A stretch of 14,217 nucleotides of DNA, taken from NCBI GenBank assembly GCA_900552055.1, contig URYI01000042.1, forward strand, positions 1 through 14,217, read 5' to 3'. Below the pieces are notes generated by a model, which saw only the letters and a list, made by a program, of their open reading frames with translations, was not told the DNA's origin and made no database searches. The translations under genes were made by a program, and so were the position numbers. The stretch's first letter is position 1. Each line of letters starts with the position of its first letter. Origin of the DNA: an uncultured Eubacteriales bacterium. Lineage in GTDB: Bacteria > Bacillota > Clostridia > Christensenellales > QALW01. Positions 1-7,800 of this stretch are shown one piece after another.

Positions 1-25
1 TTTGCGGCCCGTTCCGGGCCGCAAA
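1..25. repeat. Perfect 11-bp inverted repeat at the window edge
   Basis: Bases 1-11 (TTTGCGGCCCG) are the exact reverse complement of bases 15-25, with a three-base loop (TTC). On the plus strand it is followed by ACGCCGCGG and not by a T run, so it does not look like a rightward intrinsic terminator. A leftward terminator would need a T tract to the left of base 1, outside the window. It may be the terminator of an unseen leftward gene, or just a stable hairpin between genes. Confidence 0.6.
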
Positions 26-74
26 CGCCGCGGGACTTATACTCTTTTATGCTCCATGCCTGCCGGAGGCCTTA

Positions 75-102
75 TTGAACCATATAAACGCCGGCATAAA
101 AA
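75..102 (+). promoter_or_regulatory. Weak candidate promoter for the solute-binding-like gene
   Basis: TTGAAC at 75-80 and TAAAAA at 97-102 are 16 bases apart, and the gene start at 153 lies about 45 bases further on. Four of six bases match in the -35 box and the -10 box is poor, so the assignment is tentative. Transcription could also enter from the left of the window. Confidence 0.25.
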
Positions 103-152
103 TTTTAATAAGCGCATACGCTTTAATACGAAATTATCGTGAGGTGCGCTGT

Positions 153-1367
153 ATGTCCAAAAAGAAAGAAAAAAGCGGCCGAAGAGTAACTCCGGCCGCT
201 TTGCTCTTATTTGTAGTGCTGGTGCTTTTTCTCTGGCTGGCCCCAGGGTATCTTTATCCAATTCTGGCTTCAGATATATTTTCGGAGGAGGTACAGAAGA
301 GACGGGAGAGTACTTATACCGGCGTTATTACTATCTGGCAGGTGGATACCTTTGAAGGGGGCACGGGTTCGCGTACCGCCTGGCTGAATAAATTGATGTC
401 CTCGCTGGAAAGTCAGTATAACGGTGTTTATTTTGTCGTGCGCTCCATGACCCCGGAAAGAGCTAAAACCCTCCTTGCATCGGGAAATGAGAGCATAATG
501 CCTGATATGATAAGCTTTGGGAGAGGGCTTATAGAAAATCCTGAAGAGCTGCTGATGGAGATACCTGAGGAATATTTTACAGGACTTATGCCTGAATTGA
601 TAGGCGCGTGCTCAAATTATGCCGTTCCCTGGGCCTTTGGGGGATACGCGGTGTTTGCGGACAGCGAATTGGCGTCTAAGCATGGCCTGGGCGAGGATAT
701 TTCAAGTTTGCCGCAGTTTTTAAGCAAGCTGGGCGGCCCGACAAAATACGGCAAAACTACGCGGGATATCTATGCCCTGGGTATATCCAACACCGTTAAG
801 AGCGTGCCGGGGGCTGCTCTGGCGCGTCTGCTGGAGCCGGCCAGCCTAAGCGGGCAGTATGCCCTGCGCTGCAATGAGGAGGACACCACTGAAAACATCT
901 GGGACAGCTATAACTATTCAAAGAGTATCTGCGCCATGCTGGGCACGCAGAGGGACATATACAGGCTGGCCTCGGCCGCGGGCAACAACAAAATGCGCTC
1001 GACAGTAATGCTTCCTATATCGGGCTATACTGATTTGGTTGCGTGCATAGGCATATTAAAGACAGAGGACGAGAAAAAGCTGGACGTAATGTATAATGTT
1101 CTGCGGCTGCTGTGCCGGACGGATACACAAAATACTCTCAATCTTATAGGCTTGTTTCCTGCGGCGGTTTCAGCTTCGGATATAATTTATCAGGAGGAGT
1201 TTGTCAACCGGCTTTTTGAGGAAATGAAAAATGAGCGGCTGCTTGTGCCCAGCGTATTTGCTTCGGAGGAACAAATATCAGCGGAGAATAAGCTTATGAT
1301 AGAATATTTGAAAACGGGCGCTGATGAGCAGGATGTAAAGCTTTTTTTCAGTAATATATCAAAATAG
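153..1367 (+). CDS. Membrane-anchored extracellular solute-binding-like protein
   Basis: The 404-residue protein starts MSKKKEKSGRR, followed by one strong hydrophobic segment (about residues 14-36) and then a large outside domain. The outside domain resembles the periplasmic-binding-protein fold of sugar ABC-transporter binding proteins. It has a first beta strand GVITIWQVDTFEGG, a 'PDMISFG' segment and a 'VPWAFGGYAVFAD' segment like those of the extracellular solute-binding family. I chose ATG 153 because GTGAGGTG lies 7-14 bases upstream and because a basic N-terminus directly before the membrane segment is normal; an in-frame TTG at 75 would add 26 unconvincing residues. There is no Cys after the hydrophobic segment, so it is not a typical lipoprotein and should stay tethered by its uncleaved N-terminal helix. 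No permease or ATPase gene is adjacent in the window. The substrate is unknown. The fold assignment rests on motif resemblance only. Confidence 0.7.
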   Translation: MSKKKEKSGRRVTPAALLLFVVLVLFLWLAPGYLYPILASDIFSEEVQKRRESTYTGVITIWQVDTFEGGTGSRTAWLNKLMSSLESQYNGVYFVVRSMTPERAKTLLASGNESIMPDMISFGRGLIENPEELLMEIPEEYFTGLMPELIGACSNYAVPWAFGGYAVFADSELASKHGLGEDISSLPQFLSKLGGPTKYGKTTRDIYALGISNTVKSVPGAALARLLEPASLSGQYALRCNEEDTTENIWDSYNYSKSICAMLGTQRDIYRLASAAGNNKMRSTVMLPISGYTDLVACIGILKTEDEKKLDVMYNVLRLLCRTDTQNTLNLIGLFPAAVSASDIIYQEEFVNRLFEEMKNERLLVPSVFASEEQISAENKLMIEYLKTGADEQDVKLFFSNISK

Positions 1368-1377
1368 CAGATAGCGC

Positions 1378-1406
1378 TTGTTCAAAATGCAAAAATGATG
1401 TAAAAT
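1378..1406 (+). promoter_or_regulatory. Probable sigma-A promoter of the murB cluster
   Basis: TTGTTC at 1378-1383 and TAAAAT at 1401-1406 are separated by exactly 17 bases. They lie in the 93-base gap before murB, giving a leader of about 47 bases. Four of six -35 bases and five of six -10 bases match consensus. It would drive murB-rapZ-whiA-dnaE, where no other promoter-sized gap occurs. Confidence 0.55.
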
Positions 1407-1409
1407 AAC

Positions 1410-1443
1410 ATATAGCTTTATTCTGTTATCAGACGGGCTATAT
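1410..1443 (+). promoter_or_regulatory. Inverted repeat in the murB leader
   Basis: ATATAGC (1410-1416) and GCTATAT (1437-1443) are exact 7-base complements with a 20-base spacer. They lie between the predicted transcription start and the murB ribosome binding site (GGGAGAA, 1450-1456). It could be a small leader hairpin or an operator-like site. Such a repeat can also occur by chance in AT-rich sequence. Confidence 0.25.
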
Positions 1444-1460
1444 CAAATTGGGAGAAAAGT

Positions 1461-2372
1461 ATGTCGGGTAAGGATATTATACATATATTTAAAGGGCTGC
1501 TGCCCGATGAACGGCTTTTGACAGATGTGGATATGAGCCGGATAACTACTTTCAGAATCGGCGGGCCCGCTGATATCGTAGCAGAGGCTGAAAGCCCTGA
1601 GGAAATAATTGACCTGCTCCGCACTGCGCGGGATAACGGCATACCTTTTGTTGTGCTGGGCAACGGCTCAAACGTGCTGGTTAAGGATAAAGGAGTGCGG
1701 GGACTGGTAATAAGGATTAATTCGGCTATGAGCCGCGCGCAGGCTGAAGGCAATACAGTCCGTGCGCAGGCTGGAATTACCTTAGGCGCTCTGGCACGCT
1801 TTCTGGCAGCCCATTCTCTTGCGGGCTTTGAATTTGCCAGCGGCATTCCCGGCTGCCTGGGCGGGGGAATATATATGAATGCCGGCGCTTATAACGGTGA
1901 AATAGGCTCTTTAATCAAAGAGGTATATTTTATAGATGAAAATTTAAATTTAAAGACTTTAAAAAATGAACAGCTTGACTTTTCCTACAGGCATTGCGCC
2001 CTTTCGGGCAGGGATGTGGTTATAACAGGGGCCTGCCTGGAATTGGAGCATGGGAACAAAGAGCAGATTAACGAGCTGATACGCGATTATACCCGCCGCC
2101 GCAGGGAACGTCAGCCTTTAGAATATCCCAGCGCGGGCAGTATGTTTAAAAGGCCTGCCGGAGCGTATGCTGCGGCGCTTATAGACCAGGCCGGGCTTAA
2201 GGGGATGCGGGTAGGAGACGCCTGCATTTCACAGAAGCACGCGGGCTTTTTTATAAATCTGGGTAAGGCTACGGCCGAGCAGATGCTGGAACTTGTTGAA
2301 AGGACAAAGGAAATCGTCTATGAGAGGTCGGGCATAATGCTTTGCCCGGAGGTGCGCATAATAGGCGAATAA
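1461..2372 (+). CDS. murB: UDP-N-acetylenolpyruvoylglucosamine reductase MurB
   Basis: MurB is the cytoplasmic flavoenzyme that reduces UDP-GlcNAc-enolpyruvate to UDP-MurNAc with NADPH, the second committed step of peptidoglycan synthesis. The 303 residues match the short type II MurB found in Firmicutes. The FAD-binding part shows FRIGGPAD (31-38) and VLGNGSNVLV (65-74), and the GIPGCLGGGIYMNAGAYNGE segment lies at about 128-147. Catalytic residues are recognisable: Arg177 in SYRHC, Ser227 (proton donor) in AGSMFKRP, and Glu297 in CPEVRIIGE. The ATG at 1461 is preceded by GGGAGAA at a good distance. It is the first gene after the 1378-1406 promoter, and rapZ follows 22 bases downstream, so the two are probably co-transcribed. 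Nothing is missing or truncated. Confidence 0.97.
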   Translation: MSGKDIIHIFKGLLPDERLLTDVDMSRITTFRIGGPADIVAEAESPEEIIDLLRTARDNGIPFVVLGNGSNVLVKDKGVRGLVIRINSAMSRAQAEGNTVRAQAGITLGALARFLAAHSLAGFEFASGIPGCLGGGIYMNAGAYNGEIGSLIKEVYFIDENLNLKTLKNEQLDFSYRHCALSGRDVVITGACLELEHGNKEQINELIRDYTRRRRERQPLEYPSAGSMFKRPAGAYAAALIDQAGLKGMRVGDACISQKHAGFFINLGKATAEQMLELVERTKEIVYERSGIMLCPEVRIIGE

Positions 2373-2394
2373 TTGAACATAAGAGGTGAAAATA

Positions 2395-3279
2395 ATGAGA
2401 TTCGTAATTATTACCGGACTGTCGGGTTCAGGAAAGACAAACGCGCTTAAGTACATGGAAGATATGGGCTTTTTCTGCGTGGATAATCTTCCGCCTGTGC
2501 TGCTGGGTAAATTTGCGGATCTTTTTTTTCAGGGCAACGGTTCCCTGGATAAAGTTGCGGTGGTTATAGACATCCGGGGACGTGAATTCTTTTCCGGACT
2601 GCTTGAAGCTTTGAATTATATGGACGAGCACGGCTATATTTTCGAGGTTATATTTTTATATGCGGACGAGGAAGAGCTGGTCAACCGCTATAACCTCACC
2701 CGAAGGGCGCATCCGCTGGCTGTGGGGGGGCGCCTGCTTGAAGGCATAAGGCGGGAAGCTGAACTCCTGGGCGATTTAAAGGAGCGCGCGACGCTTAATA
2801 TTAATACGACTAAACTGCATCCCAAACAGCTGGGCCAGATGCTCAGGCGCTATTTTTCAGAGGAGGACACCCAAAAAGTACGGCTGACCATTCTATCTTT
2901 CGGCTTTAAGCGGGGTATACCATCAGATACCGATATGGTTTTTGACGTGCGCTTTTTGCCCAATCCGTATAATGAGCCTTCCCTGAGAAATTATTCGGGA
3001 CTGAATAAGGACGTGCAGGACTATATTATGAAGGCGCCTGAAACCCTGGAGCTCTTTAATAAGCTTTATGATTTTATCAGCTTTGTGCTGCCCCTTTATC
3101 CTCATTCCTCCAAGCGCGACCTTATAATCGCCATAGGGTGCACGGGCGGCATGCACCGTTCAGTGGCCACGGTAGAATGGCTGGCGGCCCGCTTCAGGGA
3201 GCAGGGAGTTAATGTGTTTACAGAACACCGGGATTTGGAAAATGAAAAGCTGGGCGTGAAATATAAGCCGGTAGAGTGA
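2395..3279 (+). CDS. rapZ: RNase adapter / nucleotide-binding protein RapZ (YvcJ family)
   Basis: The 294-residue protein begins MRFVIITGLSGSGKT, a P-loop (Walker A) at residues 8-15. VDNLPP follows at 29-34 and a hydrophobic strand ending in Asp59 forms a Walker-B-like element. The C-terminal half carries the family signature GCTGGMHRS (248-256), where RapZ binds its ligand. In Enterobacteria RapZ senses glucosamine-6-phosphate and directs RNase E to a small RNA controlling glmS. In Firmicutes the orthologue YvcJ hydrolyses nucleotides and is less well defined, so the RNA role is not assumed here. I prefer ATG 2395 over in-frame GTG 2386, because AAGAGGTG (2381-2388) is its ribosome binding site and overlaps the GTG. 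whiA starts 4 bases after the stop, which indicates tight coupling. Confidence 0.95.
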   Translation: MRFVIITGLSGSGKTNALKYMEDMGFFCVDNLPPVLLGKFADLFFQGNGSLDKVAVVIDIRGREFFSGLLEALNYMDEHGYIFEVIFLYADEEELVNRYNLTRRAHPLAVGGRLLEGIRREAELLGDLKERATLNINTTKLHPKQLGQMLRRYFSEEDTQKVRLTILSFGFKRGIPSDTDMVFDVRFLPNPYNEPSLRNYSGLNKDVQDYIMKAPETLELFNKLYDFISFVLPLYPHSSKRDLIIAIGCTGGMHRSVATVEWLAARFREQGVNVFTEHRDLENEKLGVKYKPVE

Positions 3280-3283
3280 TATT

Positions 3284-4186
3284 ATGTCCTATACAAAAGA
3301 ATTGAAGCTGTCCCTGCTGCATGTCAATACGAAAAAATGCTGCGGGCTGAGCGAATTGGAAGCGCTTCTGCATACAGGCGGAGAGCTCTCTCTCTCAGGC
3401 GGCAGGCCGGGTATTGATTTTACAACCGAATTGGAGCCTCTGGCCGGGCGCGTGCTGAGCTTAATAAGGGAACTGACGGGCGCAGAGCCGCGCATGCTTA
3501 TGCGCCGGAAAAACCAGCCCCGCAGGATGACTCTTTATGTGATTGAACTGGACGGGGATAAAACTCAGACAGTTTTTGAGAAATTCGGGCGTGACGGCGT
3601 GCTTTCGGAGATAAGGCTGCCCGATAAGGAATGCTGCCTGCGCGCTGCGCTAAGGGGCGCGTTCCTCGGCTGCGGCATGCTGGCCGACCCCAATAAGCAG
3701 TATTTGATGGAATTTTCCGCTTCGGGAGATATGAGCGGAAGATATATTCAATCGCTGCTGGACAAGCTTAATATATCCTATGGTGAGAATTACCGCGGAG
3801 ACAAACGGGTTTTTTATATAAAAGAAGCGGGGAGCATATCCAAGCTTTTGGGCCTTATGAATGCGCCTGCATTTATGCTGGAGGTGGAAAACGTCCGGGT
3901 GGTGCGTGAGGTACGCAACCGGATTAACCGTCAGAATAACTGCGAAAGCGCTAATATGGATAAGAGCATAACGGCTTCGCTGCGTACTATGGAGGATATT
4001 GAATTAATTCTCTCTTCAGGCCGGAAGGTTTCTTCCGCTTTAATGGAGGCGGCCCAGATGCGCGCCGAGAGGCCGGAGGCTTCTTTATCCGAACTGGCCT
4101 TGGAACTAGGTATAAGCCGTTCAGCGCTTAATAACCGTCTCAGAAAACTGCGTTCAATAGCTGAGGAGATAAGAATGAATCAATGA
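3284..4186 (+). CDS. whiA: DNA-binding regulator WhiA
   Basis: WhiA is a conserved Gram-positive DNA-binding protein, needed for sporulation septation in Streptomyces and linked to division and chromosome segregation in Bacillus. The 300-residue sequence has the expected order. The N-terminus (SYTKELKLSLLHVNTKKCC) starts a degenerate LAGLIDADG homing-endonuclease-like domain covering about residues 1-205. A linker containing NRQNNCESANMDKS begins near 215, and a C-terminal helix-turn-helix region (LSELALELGISRSALNNRL, about 267-285) follows. The NCESAN and NNRLRKL motifs are typical of the family. The gene lies directly after rapZ with a 4-base gap, leaving no room for the yvcK gene that usually separates them. 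dnaE begins 23 bases downstream. The start ATG is supported by GTAGAGTGAT upstream, a moderate binding site. Confidence 0.95.
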   Translation: MSYTKELKLSLLHVNTKKCCGLSELEALLHTGGELSLSGGRPGIDFTTELEPLAGRVLSLIRELTGAEPRMLMRRKNQPRRMTLYVIELDGDKTQTVFEKFGRDGVLSEIRLPDKECCLRAALRGAFLGCGMLADPNKQYLMEFSASGDMSGRYIQSLLDKLNISYGENYRGDKRVFYIKEAGSISKLLGLMNAPAFMLEVENVRVVREVRNRINRQNNCESANMDKSITASLRTMEDIELILSSGRKVSSALMEAAQMRAERPEASLSELALELGISRSALNNRLRKLRSIAEEIRMNQ

Positions 4187-4209
4187 CCATACAAAAGAGG
4201 AGTTAATAA

Positions 4210-7200
4210 ATGTCTGGTTTTACGCATCTTCATGTACATACCGAATACAGCCTGCTGGACGGCGCGTCCAGAATTGAAGATTTGGTATTAAGGGCCAAAG
4301 AACTGGGTATGGACAGCCTTGCCATAACCGATCACGGCGCTATGTACGGCGTGGTGGATTTTTATAAAGCGGCTAAAAAACACGGGATTAAGCCCATAAT
4401 TGGCTGCGAAGTATATGTTGCGCCCCACGGACACAAGGAAAAGGAGGGCAGAGCGGATAAGGAATACGCCCATTTTATACTGCTGGCAGAAAATGAAAAG
4501 GGCTATTACAATCTTATCAAGCTGGTTTCGCTCGGCTTTACAGAGGGCTTCTATTATAAGCCCCGCATAGATTATGATTTGCTGGAACAGTATTCCGAGG
4601 GGCTTATAGGCCTTTCAGCCTGCATAGGCGGGGATATTCCCCAGCTTCTGCTTAACGGCATGGAGGAGGAGGCTAAGGTTCTGGCTCTGCGCCTGAAAAA
4701 TATTTTAGGCCCGGATAACTTCTTTATTGAAATACAGGACCACGGCTTGCGCGAGGAACGCCAGGTAAATCCGCAGCTTATCAAACTGGCCAGAGAGCTG
4801 GGTTTAGGCATTGTATGCACTAACGATTCGCATTATACCCGCCGTGAGGACGCTGAGGCGCATGATATACTGCTTTGCATTCAGACGGGCAAGACGGTGG
4901 ATGATCCTAACCGCATGCGCTTTGAGGGAGACGGTTTTTATTTAAAAAGCGAAGAAGAAATGCGCGGGCTCTTTCCGGATTTGCCCGAAGCTTTGGAAAA
5001 CACCGTCAAAATAGCCGAGCGCTGCAATTTTGACTATGTTTTCGGCGAATTGAAGCTGCCCTATTATAAAACTCCCGATTCCCGCACGGCAGTGCAGTTT
5101 ATGCGGGATATAAGCCGGGAAGGGCTTATTAAAAAATACGGGCAGCCCTCCCAAGAAGTGCTGGAGCGCTATGAATATGAGATGAATATGATAGAAAAAA
5201 TGGGGTATGTGGATTATTACCTCATAGTTTGGGATTATATTCATTACGCCAAGACGCATGATATTATGGTGGGCCCCGGACGGGGAAGCGGCGCGGGCAG
5301 CATAGTAGCTTACGCTATGGATATAACCACAGTAGACCCCATTAAATATAATCTGCTCTTTGAACGCTTCCTCAATCCGGAGAGGGTAAGCATGCCGGAT
5401 TTTGACGTGGATTTCCCGCCCGACGGCCGGGGAAAGGTCATAGAATACGTTACTCAGAAATACGGCGCGGATAACGTGGCGCAGATTATAACCTTTGGCA
5501 CTATGGGTGCGCGCATGGTGGTGCGGGACGTGGGCCGCGCCATGAATATCCCCTATAATGAATGCGACAGGATAGCCAAATTAATTCCGCATGAATTGAA
5601 TGTTACCCTTTCGGACGCTTTAGAGCGCAGTCCAGACCTTAAAAAGGAGCTGGAATCAGAGCAGGTGGCCAAGCTTATCGAGTATTCCCTTAAATTAGAG
5701 GGATTGCCCCGGCACAGCTCCACCCATGCCGCGGGTGTGGTTATTTCCAAGGAGCCGGTAGACAGCTATGTCCCGCTGGCCATTAACGATAATGTGCCTG
5801 TCACCCAGTTTACCATGAAAACTCTTGAACAGCTGGGCCTGTTAAAAATGGACTTTTTGGGGCTGAGGACGCTGGCTGTTATAAAGGATACGCTGGATTT
5901 AGTTAAAAACAGGACGGGGGAGATGCCCGATATATACAATATCAGCTTTGACGACGCCAAAGTATACGCCATGCTGGCAAAAGGGGACACGGACGGCGTA
6001 TTTCAGCTTGAAAGCACGGGCATGCGCAATTTTATGCGTGAATTAGGCCCCTCCACGTTTGAAGATATTATAGCGGGCATAGCCCTTTACCGGCCCGGCC
6101 CAATGGAGAGCATCCCTCGCTATGTAAAAGGGAAAAAGGATCCGGGGAGCGTTGAATATCTGCATCCTATTCTGGAGCCGGTATTAAATGTCACTTACGG
6201 CTGCATTGTATATCAGGAGCAGGTCATGCAGATAGTCCGGGATGTGGCAGGCTATTCGCTGGGACGCAGCGACGTTATGAGGCGGGCCATGTCCAAAAAG
6301 GATAAGGCGGTCATGGAGCGCGAGCATGAGATATTCATACACGGCCTGGAGGAGAATGGTCAAATAGTGGTGCCCGGAGCAGTGCGCAACGGCATTCCCG
6401 AAAAGATAGCCGAGGAGATGTTTGAGCAGATACGCACATTTGCTCAATACGCCTTTAATAAATCACATGCGGCGGCTTATGCTGTAGTGGCGTATGAGAC
6501 GGCATATTTAAAATATTATTATCCATCAGAGTTTATGGCCGCCATGCTTAACAGCTTTCTGGGGGACGGCTCCCGTGCGGCGCAATATATCCAATACTGC
6601 CGGGATAATCTTATAAGCGTGCTGCCGCCTGATATAAATGAAAGCGGGGCTTATTTTACCGTTACTCAAAAGGGAGCGGTCCGCTTCGGCATGGCGGCTG
6701 TTAAAAATGTGGGTGTGAATGCGGTTGAGGCTATTGTTAAAGAGCGGGAAGCCAACGGCCCGTTTAAGGGAATATATGATTTTGCCCGGCGCTGCATGAG
6801 CGGCGGAGGGGAAATAAATAAACGGGCGGTAGAATGCCTTATTAAGGCGGGCGCTTTTGACAGCTCAGGCTTTACGCGGCGCAGCCTGCTTTCCAGCTAT
6901 GAGAGCATAATAGACCAGGTGCAGGCGGGCGCTAAAAGGATGGTGGAGGGCCAGCTCTCATTTTTTACCGAGGAGCTGGAATCCGAATTGGATTCGGAGC
7001 AGGAAAACGAAATTCCCAAATTGCCTGAATACGAGCAATCCTATCTGCTGTCTCTGGAAAAGGAGATGCTGGGCATATATGTTTCGGGGCATCCTCTGGA
7101 AAAATATAAAAATGCCCTTAAGCGTGCAAATCTTACTACCGCCATGCTTATGGACGAAGAGGAATTGCAGCTTAACGGAATATATGACGGCAAGGAAGTA

Positions 7201-7665
7201 GAATATTTGGGCATAATTTCAGCTGTGCGCACCAAGATAACCAAGAGCAATAACCTTATGGCGTTTGTTACGGCGGAGGACAATTACGGCGCGCTGGAAT
7301 GCCTGGTATTTCCCAATGTCTATACCCGTTACCGGGACAAGCTGGTTCCGGAAAAGGTGGTGCGCCTTAAGGGAAGGCTGTCCATGAGGGAGGACGAGCA
7401 GCCCAAGATAATCCTGGACGCGGCGTATGAGGTGCAGCCGGACGGAGAAACAAGCAGGATATGGATACGCATTACTGATGAGAACCGGGCGGCACTTAAT
7501 CAATTAGACGTCTTTATGGCGGGACACGAGGGGGGCTGCCGGGTAATATTGTACTACGAAAAAGAGCGCGGCCAGAAAGAGCTGGAGGGCAGGATTTCGG
7601 GTGACGAACAGGTCTTGGCCGGTTTGAGGCGGCTTTTTGGAGAGCAGCATGTGAAAATCAGATAA
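4210..7665 (+). CDS. dnaE: DNA polymerase III alpha subunit DnaE
   Basis: This is a 1151-residue family C replicative polymerase, full length. The N-terminal PHP domain starts HLHVHTEYSLLDG. All nine usual metal-ligand positions are filled: H8, H10, D17, H42, E67, H88, C138, D206 and H208. The polymerase palm has PDFDVDFPPDGR with catalytic D399 and D401, and the third aspartate is D548 in KMDFLGLRTL. After the tandem helix-hairpin-helix region (around VKNVGVNAVEAIV) comes QLSFF (915-919), a match to the beta-clamp-binding motif. An OB-fold follows (about 990-1080), then a C-terminal tau-binding-like domain. ATG 4210 has AGAGGAG at 4196-4202, an ideal spacing. In Clostridia a DnaE usually coexists with PolC; which one is the main replicase cannot be judged here. 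No DnaQ-type exonuclease domain is present, so proofreading, if any, would come from the PHP site. Confidence 0.97.
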   Translation: MSGFTHLHVHTEYSLLDGASRIEDLVLRAKELGMDSLAITDHGAMYGVVDFYKAAKKHGIKPIIGCEVYVAPHGHKEKEGRADKEYAHFILLAENEKGYYNLIKLVSLGFTEGFYYKPRIDYDLLEQYSEGLIGLSACIGGDIPQLLLNGMEEEAKVLALRLKNILGPDNFFIEIQDHGLREERQVNPQLIKLARELGLGIVCTNDSHYTRREDAEAHDILLCIQTGKTVDDPNRMRFEGDGFYLKSEEEMRGLFPDLPEALENTVKIAERCNFDYVFGELKLPYYKTPDSRTAVQFMRDISREGLIKKYGQPSQEVLERYEYEMNMIEKMGYVDYYLIVWDYIHYAKTHDIMVGPGRGSGAGSIVAYAMDITTVDPIKYNLLFERFLNPERVSMPDFDVDFPPDGRGKVIEYVTQKYGADNVAQIITFGTMGARMVVRDVGRAMNIPYNECDRIAKLIPHELNVTLSDALERSPDLKKELESEQVAKLIEYSLKLEGLPRHSSTHAAGVVISKEPVDSYVPLAINDNVPVTQFTMKTLEQLGLLKMDFLGLRTLAVIKDTLDLVKNRTGEMPDIYNISFDDAKVYAMLAKGDTDGVFQLESTGMRNFMRELGPSTFEDIIAGIALYRPGPMESIPRYVKGKKDPGSVEYLHPILEPVLNVTYGCIVYQEQVMQIVRDVAGYSLGRSDVMRRAMSKKDKAVMEREHEIFIHGLEENGQIVVPGAVRNGIPEKIAEEMFEQIRTFAQYAFNKSHAAAYAVVAYETAYLKYYYPSEFMAAMLNSFLGDGSRAAQYIQYCRDNLISVLPPDINESGAYFTVTQKGAVRFGMAAVKNVGVNAVEAIVKEREANGPFKGIYDFARRCMSGGGEINKRAVECLIKAGAFDSSGFTRRSLLSSYESIIDQVQAGAKRMVEGQLSFFTEELESELDSEQENEIPKLPEYEQSYLLSLEKEMLGIYVSGHPLEKYKNALKRANLTTAMLMDEEELQLNGIYDGKEVEYLGIISAVRTKITKSNNLMAFVTAEDNYGALECLVFPNVYTRYRDKLVPEKVVRLKGRLSMREDEQPKIILDAAYEVQPDGETSRIWIRITDENRAALNQLDVFMAGHEGGCRVILYYEKERGQKELEGRISGDEQVLAGLRRLFGEQHVKIR

Positions 7666-7711
7666 TTTGTGTTTTTTCAGAAGATTTTCAGTAGTCACAA
7701 AGCCTTGTTTC

Positions 7712-7720
7712 TGTTATACT
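7712..7720 (+). promoter_or_regulatory. Probable extended -10 promoter of pfkA
   Basis: TGTTATACT at 7712-7720 is a TGn-TATACT extended -10 element in the 135-base gap between dnaE and pfkA, about 80 bases before the start codon. No good -35 hexamer lies at 16-18 bases. No intrinsic terminator was found after dnaE, so read-through from the murB cluster could add to pfkA expression. Confidence 0.45.
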
Positions 7721-7800
7721 ATATCTTAAGCATGTTTTTGCATGATTACCGGCTTAAAGCCTGAATAGATAATTTCGACCGGAAAGGCGAGGATGTATAT

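Noticed and set aside
75..152. TTG start at 75 extending the solute-binding-like protein by 26 residues
   Set aside because: No ribosome binding site lies at a useful distance. The extension reads unlike a signal, while ATG 153 has GTGAGGTG before it and gives a normal basic-plus-hydrophobic N-terminus.
2386..2394. GTG start at 2386 for rapZ
   Set aside because: The GTG is part of the AAGAGGTG ribosome binding site of ATG 2395, and the family starts right before the first beta strand, as MRFVIITG does.
7666..7710. Terminator between dnaE and pfkA
   Set aside because: TTTGTG and CACAAA near 7667 and 7697 can pair only across a long loop and no T run follows; the T-rich piece lies inside the loop.
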